Source: Micromonospora echinofusca (GTDB lineage: Bacteria; Actinomycetota; Actinomycetes; Mycobacteriales; Micromonosporaceae). Taken from it: DNA of 64,000 nt. Positions 59,355 to 64,000 of this stretch are shown one piece after another. The DNA lies in assembly GCF_900091445.1 (NCBI RefSeq), contig NZ_LT607733.1:1-64000 (forward strand), in the 5' to 3' direction. Numbering within the stretch: the stretch's first letter is position 1; the number at the start of each line of letters is the position of its first letter. The notes under the pieces were generated by a model. That model saw only the letters and a program-made list of their open reading frames with translations, was not told where the DNA came from and searched no databases. Made by a program: the position numbers and the translations under genes.

Positions 59355-61187
59355 GTGCGTGACCCCAACGTGTCCCGAACGACCGCCGGCCAGCTCTCCC
59401 CCGAGCGCCGGGCCGCCGACCTGCGCCGCCTGCGCGCCGAACGCTTCGACGTGCTGGTCATCGGCGGTGGCGCCACCGGGGCGGGCGCCGCCCTGGACGC
59501 CGCCTCGCGAGGGCTGAAGGTGGCTCTGGTGGAGGCGCGCGACTACGCCGCCGGCACCTCCAGCCGCTCCAGCAAGCTCATCCACGGGGGCCTGCGCTAC
59601 CTGGAGCAGTTGGAGTTCCACCTGGTGCACGAGGCGCTCACCGAGCGCGGGCTGCTCGCCACCCGGCTGGCCCCGCACCTGGTCCGGCCGGTGCCGATCC
59701 TGGTGCCGCTGCCCGACGGGCAGGGCGTGCGCGGCCTGCCGGCCCGGGTGTTGCGCCGCTCCTACTACGGCGCCGGCGTGGCGGCGTACGACGCCTTCGC
59801 CGGGGTCTTCGGCGGTGGGCGCGGCATGCCGCTGCACCGGCACCTGACCCGCGAGGGCGCCCGCCGCGTCTTCCCGAGCCTGCGGGCCGACGCGGTGGCC
59901 GGCGCGATCCGCTACTACGACGGGCAGGTCGACGACGCCCGGCTGGTGGTGACGCTGGCCCGCACGGCGGCCAGCCTCGGCGCGACCGTGGTGAACAGCA
60001 CCCGGGCGGTCGGGCTCATCCGGCAGGCCCGCGAGGTCACCGGCGTCCGGGTCCGCGACCTGGAGGCGCCCACCGGCTCCCCGGACGCGGAGTTCGAGGT
60101 ACGCGCCCGCACCGTCATCGCCGCCACCGGCGTGTGGAGCGACGACATGTCGCGGATGCTGAACGACGTCGGGCTGCGCCCCGGCATCCGCGTCCGGGCC
60201 TCCAAGGGCGTGCACCTGGTGGTGCCCCGCTCGGCGATCACCGGCGAGGCCGGGCTGATCCTGCGTACGGCCACCAGTGTGCTCTTCGTCATCCCGTGGG
60301 GCGGGCACTGGATCATCGGCACCACCGACACCGACTGGCGTCTGGACCGGTCCCACCCGGCGGCCTCCGCACGGGACATCGCATACCTGCTGGAGCAGGT
60401 CAACACGGTGCTCGACCGGCCGCTCACGACGGCCGACATCGAGGGGGTCTACGCCGGGCTACGCCCGCTGCTGGCCGGCGAGGCCGACTCCACCTCCAAG
60501 CTGTCCCGCGAGCACGCCGTCTTCGAGCCGATGCTCGGTCTGCTGCTGGTCGCCGGCGGCAAGTACACGACGTACCGGGTGATGGCCTCCGACGTGGTCG
60601 ACCGGGCCGCCCACCGGCTCGGTGCCGTACGCCCCTCCCGCACCGCCGACCTGCCGCTGCTCGGCGCCGACGGCTTCCCGGCGATGTGGCGGGACCGGGC
60701 GGACCTGGCCCGCCGGCACGGGGTGCCGGTCGGGGTCATCGAGCACCTGCTGGAGCGCTACGGCACCCTCACCCGCGACCTGCTGGCGCTGATCGACGCG
60801 GATCCGCTGCTCGCCTCCCCGCTGGCCGGCGCCCCGGAATACCTGGCCGCCGAGGTGACGTACGCGACCCGTGCCGAGGGGGCGCTGCACCTGGAGGACG
60901 TGCTTACCCGGCGTACCCGGATCTCCTTCGAGACGCCGCACCGGGGCCTGGAGTCGGCGGGCCACGCGGCCGAACTGATGGGCGCGGTGCTCGGCTGGGA
61001 CGAGGCGACCCGGGCCCGCGAGGTCGAGCACTACCGGGCCCGGGTGGAGGCGGAACGCCAGTCCCAGCTGATGCCCGACGACGCCACCGCCGACGCCGCC
61101 CGGCTCGGCGCGCCCGACGTGCGGGGCTTCGCGGCCGACCGGGGCGCCGACGACGACCAGGCCGAACTGCCGTCCTCGTCGCGCTGA
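59355..61187 (+). CDS. glpD: Glycerol-3-phosphate dehydrogenase (aerobic, FAD)
   Basis: A 610-residue flavoprotein that oxidises sn-glycerol-3-phosphate to dihydroxyacetone phosphate and passes electrons to quinones. FAD motif VLVIGGGATGAGAALDAASR (about 36-55), TSSRSSKLIHGGLRYLEQLE (substrate and FAD region), IPWGGHWIIGTTDTDW, and VAGGKYTTYRVMASDVVDRA, with a C-terminal helical domain. GTG 59355 is preceded by TACCGT with 6 nt between, so it is leaderless. The very long open frame upstream is antisense to the S8 protease and is not coding. No glpF or glpK is adjacent. Confidence 0.95.
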   Translation: MRDPNVSRTTAGQLSPERRAADLRRLRAERFDVLVIGGGATGAGAALDAASRGLKVALVEARDYAAGTSSRSSKLIHGGLRYLEQLEFHLVHEALTERGLLATRLAPHLVRPVPILVPLPDGQGVRGLPARVLRRSYYGAGVAAYDAFAGVFGGGRGMPLHRHLTREGARRVFPSLRADAVAGAIRYYDGQVDDARLVVTLARTAASLGATVVNSTRAVGLIRQAREVTGVRVRDLEAPTGSPDAEFEVRARTVIAATGVWSDDMSRMLNDVGLRPGIRVRASKGVHLVVPRSAITGEAGLILRTATSVLFVIPWGGHWIIGTTDTDWRLDRSHPAASARDIAYLLEQVNTVLDRPLTTADIEGVYAGLRPLLAGEADSTSKLSREHAVFEPMLGLLLVAGGKYTTYRVMASDVVDRAAHRLGAVRPSRTADLPLLGADGFPAMWRDRADLARRHGVPVGVIEHLLERYGTLTRDLLALIDADPLLASPLAGAPEYLAAEVTYATRAEGALHLEDVLTRRTRISFETPHRGLESAGHAAELMGAVLGWDEATRAREVEHYRARVEAERQSQLMPDDATADAARLGAPDVRGFAADRGADDDQAELPSSSR

Positions 61188-61277
61188 CCGGCCGGGCCCC
61201 GGTCACCCCCTACGTTCACCGCCCGACCCCCGGTCAGCGGTTACGGCCTCCACCTGCGGTGGGATAGGTTCCGGCGC

Positions 61278-61808
61278 GTGCCCTCCGCTTCCCGGTCGCG
61301 TGCGGTACGCGTGCCCGTCGCCGCCCTGTTGGTCGTCGCCCTCGCCGGCTGCTCGCTGCCCGGAAACGCCGACGACGCCCCCGCGCCGGGGCCGGTCGGC
61401 ACCGGGTCGTCGCGATCGGGCCCGGGCGGCGTGGCGACCGCCGGGAAGGGCGAGGTCAGCCTCCTGCAGCGGGTCGGCACGAACGGCCCGCTGCGCACGC
61501 TCAACGTGGCACCGGACGGCAGGTGGGAGTGCGTCGACTGCGCCGGCGACGGCGTGACGTCGACCGGCGTCCTCGGCCCGGAGCACGTCACCCGGCTGCA
61601 GGGACTGCTCGCCGACCCGGGGCTGGCGAAGGAGACCGACCAGGTCCGGCGCTACCAGGTCACCTGCATCGACGCGCTCACCTCCAGCCTGGTCACCTCG
61701 GCCGGGCTGGTCACGTCGCAGGACTGCCCGGGGGAGGAGCACCCGCCGATCGCCCACGAGATCCTGCTCCTGCTCACCCAGGCCACCCCGGCCGAGCCGA
61801 CCGCCTGA
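61278..61808 (+). CDS. Small putative lipoprotein, paralogue of the one at 500
   Basis: A 176-residue protein from GTG 61278: signal helix then VALAGCSLPG lipobox (Cys about 26), a Gly/Ser/Pro linker, and a domain with TLNVAPDGRWECVDCAGDGV, then RLQGLLADPGLAKETDQVRR and Cys pairs TCIDAL and SQDCPGEEHPP. The same motif series, shifted only by linker length, occurs in the lipoprotein at 500-1000, so the pair is a duplicated family. The function is unknown. TAGGTT (61265-61270) lies 7 nt before the start codon and no Shine-Dalgarno is present, a leaderless start. Confidence 0.75.
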   Translation: MPSASRSRAVRVPVAALLVVALAGCSLPGNADDAPAPGPVGTGSSRSGPGGVATAGKGEVSLLQRVGTNGPLRTLNVAPDGRWECVDCAGDGVTSTGVLGPEHVTRLQGLLADPGLAKETDQVRRYQVTCIDALTSSLVTSAGLVTSQDCPGEEHPPIAHEILLLLTQATPAEPTA

Positions 61809-61913
61809 CGCCCGGGCCCGCCCCGGCCCGCGGGGCGGCCGGTGCCCCCGCCGTCGCCGCCGGGCCGTCCGTCCCCCGCCGTCGCCGCCGGGGCGGGTCG
61901 GCCGGCCGTGCCG

Positions 61914-63314
61914 TCAGAGGACCTTGCCGGGGTTGAGCAGGCCGGCCGGGTCCAGGGCGTCCTTGATCGCCTGGTGCACCCGTACGCCCACCGGGCCGAT
62001 CTCCCGGGCCAGCCAGTCCCGCTTGAGCAGGCCCACGCCGTGCTCGCCGGTGCAGGTGCCGCCCAGGTCCAGGCCGAGGCGCATGATCTCGTCGAACGCG
62101 CGCCGGCCGCGTTCGAGGCTCGCCGGGTCGGCCCGGTCCACCACGATGTTCGGGTGCATGTTGCCGTCGCCGGCGTGGCCGACCACGCCGATCGGCACGT
62201 CGCACTCCACCGCGATCCGGGCCACCCCGTCGAGCAGCGCGGCCAGGGCGCCCCGGGGCACCGCCACGTCGTCGATGACCAGGCCGCCGTTGCCGCCCGG
62301 GTACGTCTGGGCCGCGAACCTCTCCATCGCCGGGTGGGCGAGCCGGCGGGCCTGCAACAGGGCCGCCGCCTCCACGGCGTCGGTGGCCGCGTAGACCTCG
62401 TCGGCGCCGGCCGCCTCGCAGACCGCGGCCAGCCCGGCCAGGTCGTCGGCTGCGCGGGAGCCGGTGTCGGCGGCGGCCAGCAGCAGCGCCTGCGCGTCCG
62501 TGCGCAGCCCCATCGGCCGGTACGCCTCGATCGCCCGCAGGTGCGTCCGGTCGAGCAGCTCCAGCAGGCTGGGCGAGAGTCCCCGGGCGGCGATCTCGGC
62601 GACGGCCGCGCCGGCGGCGGCCGTGGACGGGAAGACCGCCACCATCGTCAGCGACTCCGCCGGGGCGGGCCGCAGCGCCACGGTCACCTCGGTGATCACG
62701 CCGAGGGTGCCCTCGGAGCCGACGAAGAGCCGGGTGAGGTCGTAGCCGGCCACGCCCTTGGCGGTACGCCGGCCGGTGCGCAGCACCTCGCCGGAGGCGA
62801 GCACCACCTCCAGGCCCAGCACGTACTCGGTGGTGACCCCGTACTTGACGCAGCACATGCCGCCGGCGTTGGTGGCGACGTTCCCACCGATCGTCGACGA
62901 CTCCCAGGAACCGGGGTCGGGCGGGTACCACAGCCCCTGCTTCGCCACGGCGGCGGCGAGCGTCGCGTTGACCACGCCGGGCTGCACCACGGCGATCCGG
63001 CTCACCGGGTCGATCTCCAGGACGGCGTCCATGGCGACGGTGCTCAGCACCATCGCGCCGTCGACGGCGTTGGCCGCCCCGGCCAGCCCGGTGCGCGCCC
63101 CCTGCGGCACCACCGGTACGCCGTGCCGCGCGGCGGCCCGTACCGCGGCGGCCACCTGCGCGGTGCTGCGCGGACGGACCACGACCAGGGGCGTGCCGGC
63201 GGCGCAGAGGTCGGCCTCGTCCCGCTCGTGCGTGCGCAGCAGGTCCGGGTCGGTCAGCACGGCGTCGTCGCCGAGCGCCGCCCGCAGGTCGTCGAGGAGA
63301 GGGGATCCGGCCAT
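61914..63314 (-). CDS. GlcD-type FAD-linked oxidase (glycolate/D-lactate dehydrogenase-like)
   Basis: A 466-residue PCMH-type flavoprotein. It has VVPQGARTGLAGAANAVDGA (FAD-binding), the conserved PPDPGSWESSTIGGNVATNA, GGMCCVKYGVTTEYVLGLEV, SEGTLGVITEVTVALRPAPA, and VVGHAGDGNMHPNIVVD with metal-binding His, ending GTCTGEHGVGLLKRDWL. Members oxidise glycolate, D-lactate or D-2-hydroxy acids; no GlcE/GlcF subunit genes are nearby, so it may act alone with another electron acceptor. TAGCCT (63322-63327, minus strand) lies 7 nt before ATG 63314, leaderless. Confidence 0.92.
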   Translation of the reverse strand: MAGSPLLDDLRAALGDDAVLTDPDLLRTHERDEADLCAAGTPLVVVRPRSTAQVAAAVRAAARHGVPVVPQGARTGLAGAANAVDGAMVLSTVAMDAVLEIDPVSRIAVVQPGVVNATLAAAVAKQGLWYPPDPGSWESSTIGGNVATNAGGMCCVKYGVTTEYVLGLEVVLASGEVLRTGRRTAKGVAGYDLTRLFVGSEGTLGVITEVTVALRPAPAESLTMVAVFPSTAAAGAAVAEIAARGLSPSLLELLDRTHLRAIEAYRPMGLRTDAQALLLAAADTGSRAADDLAGLAAVCEAAGADEVYAATDAVEAAALLQARRLAHPAMERFAAQTYPGGNGGLVIDDVAVPRGALAALLDGVARIAVECDVPIGVVGHAGDGNMHPNIVVDRADPASLERGRRAFDEIMRLGLDLGGTCTGEHGVGLLKRDWLAREIGPVGVRVHQAIKDALDPAGLLNPGKVL

Positions 63315-63381
63315 GCCGCCGAGGCTACGACCGGTCCCGGGCGATCACCAACCGCTCCCCGGCGCGGGTAGCTTGGCCGAC

Positions 63382-63738
63382 ATGCTCTACCTGGACCGGC
63401 CCGCCTGGCCGTGGCGGGGGCGGCTCTGGTCCCACCTGATCAGCGACGTCTCGCCCGCCGAGCTGCACGTCTTCGCCGAGACGCTGGGCGTGTCCCGGCG
63501 GGGGTTCGACCGGGACCACTACGACATCCCCGCCGAACGGTTCGCCATGGCGGTCTGGCTGGGCGCACGGGTGGTGCCGAGCCGGGAGCTGGTGCGCCTG
63601 CTGCGCCAGGCCGGCCTGCGCCGCCCGAAGCACCTGGCCCGCCCGCGCCCCGAACCGCCCGCCACCCGTCCCCGCCCCGAACCGCCCGCCACCCGCTCGC
63701 CCGGCGACGCCGCGCTTCCCGTCCTCCACCCGTGCTGA
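63382..63738 (+). CDS. DUF4031 protein
   Basis: A 118-residue protein. The domain (about 1-82): MLYLDRPAWPWRGRLWSHLI, then SDVSPAELHVFAETLGVSRR, then FDRDHYDIPAERFAMAVWLG, then VVPSRELVRLLRQAGLRRPK. This DUF4031 signature (RLWSHL, FDRDHYDI) is widespread in bacteria; the fold is small and alpha-beta, and the function is unknown. The tail contains two direct PRPEPPATR repeats and is probably disordered. TAGCTT (63369-63374) ends 7 nt before ATG 63382 with no Shine-Dalgarno, a leaderless start. Confidence 0.85.
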   Translation: MLYLDRPAWPWRGRLWSHLISDVSPAELHVFAETLGVSRRGFDRDHYDIPAERFAMAVWLGARVVPSRELVRLLRQAGLRRPKHLARPRPEPPATRPRPEPPATRSPGDAALPVLHPC

Positions 63739-63853
63739 CCCGCCGCTCTCGCCTGCACGCGCGGTGACCCGCCGCTGCCGTTCCCTGCCCGCGGTGACCC
63801 GCCGCCCCCGCCCTCGTCGGCGACCGTCCGGCCACCCCCGGCGGGGGAGGAGA

Positions 63854-64000
63854 TCAGGGCAGGGACAGGGCGGCCAGCTCGCGGGTCAGGTTGGCGCGGG
63901 CCGGCGACTCCCAGCGCCGCGCCAGCGGCGGCAGCCGGAACAGCGCCGGCAGGGCGAGCAGCCCGGCGAGCACCCGGGCCCGGCCCGCCCGGAAGGCCGG
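63854..64000 (-). CDS. C-terminal 48 residues of a gene cut by the right window edge
   Basis: The last 49 codons (with stop at 63854-63856) of a minus-strand gene entering from the right. The visible tail reads AGLLALPALFRLPPLARRWE then ANLTRELAALSLP: a hydrophobic Leu/Pro-rich helix followed by an amphipathic helix. I cannot assign a family from so little sequence. The strand and the uninterrupted frame support coding. Confidence 0.5.
   Translation of the reverse strand, partial: PAFRAGRARVLAGLLALPALFRLPPLARRWESPARANLTRELAALSLP

Overview
The window is very GC-rich DNA with actinobacterial codon use, GTG/TTG starts and many overlapping stop/start codons. The gene set points to a filamentous actinomycete, most likely Micromonosporaceae (Micromonospora-like). 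It includes a gas-vesicle cluster of the Streptomyces/Micromonospora type, a conservon-type histidine kinase-roadblock-DUF742-GTPase operon, a solo groEL behind CIRCE operators, DUF3618/holin-X envelope genes, DUF3263, DUF4031 and a Cdc48-like ATPase. The species assignment is an inference. I see no rRNA, tRNA, CRISPR array, transposase or phage gene.

Layout. 1-20.4 kb: the 5' end of a succinate-semialdehyde-type dehydrogenase behind a perfect operator palindrome, a small lipoprotein, a secreted M4 metalloprotease, enoyl-CoA hydratase, an HNH nuclease, a CrtU-like FAD oxidoreductase, a two-RCK channel-like protein, an APC permease, a PAP2 phosphatase and a DUF4032 protein. Next come an amino-sugar operon (SIS isomerase, ROK kinase, nagA) diverging from a DeoR-type repressor, and an ABC exporter pair behind a 24-nt-phased operator array. 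20.5-24.7 kb: DUF3263, a three-gene envelope-stress set, a PP2C-like protein and a GNAT. 24.7-30.5 kb: the gas-vesicle cluster, ten tightly packed genes behind a near-consensus general-stress (SigB-type) promoter; gvpL carries a one-base frameshift. A convergent Cdc48-like AAA ATPase follows.

32.8-38.8 kb: a conservon with an extra membrane sensor-like gene upstream of the kinase. 39.1-42.9 kb: an extracytoplasmic S15-type hydrolase fused through a membrane helix to an ABC ATPase, plus its permease. 43-45.3 kb: a probable gene remnant, an FG-GAP-like lipoprotein and DoxX. 45.4-47.1 kb: a SAM riboswitch in front of thrC, then a compact candidate small RNA with its own promoter and terminator. 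47.1-50.9 kb: GNATs, paaN and a cold-shock protein. 51-54.3 kb: a membrane protein and groL with two CIRCE boxes. 54.4-64 kb: GNAT, an HTH regulator diverging from a dienelactone-hydrolase-like protein, a multi-span membrane protein fused to a subtilisin, glpD, a lipoprotein paralogous to the one at 0.5 kb, a GlcD-type oxidase, DUF4031 and a truncated C-terminus.

At least twelve genes have a TANNNT-like hexamer exactly 6-7 nt before the start codon and no Shine-Dalgarno, implying leaderless transcripts. I used this to choose several starts. The best leads for new biology are the sRNA at 47.0 kb, the Cys-motif inverted repeat at 14 kb, the hydrolase-ABC fusion, the SAM-controlled threonine synthase, the stress-controlled gas-vesicle cluster and the phased operator at 18.25 kb.
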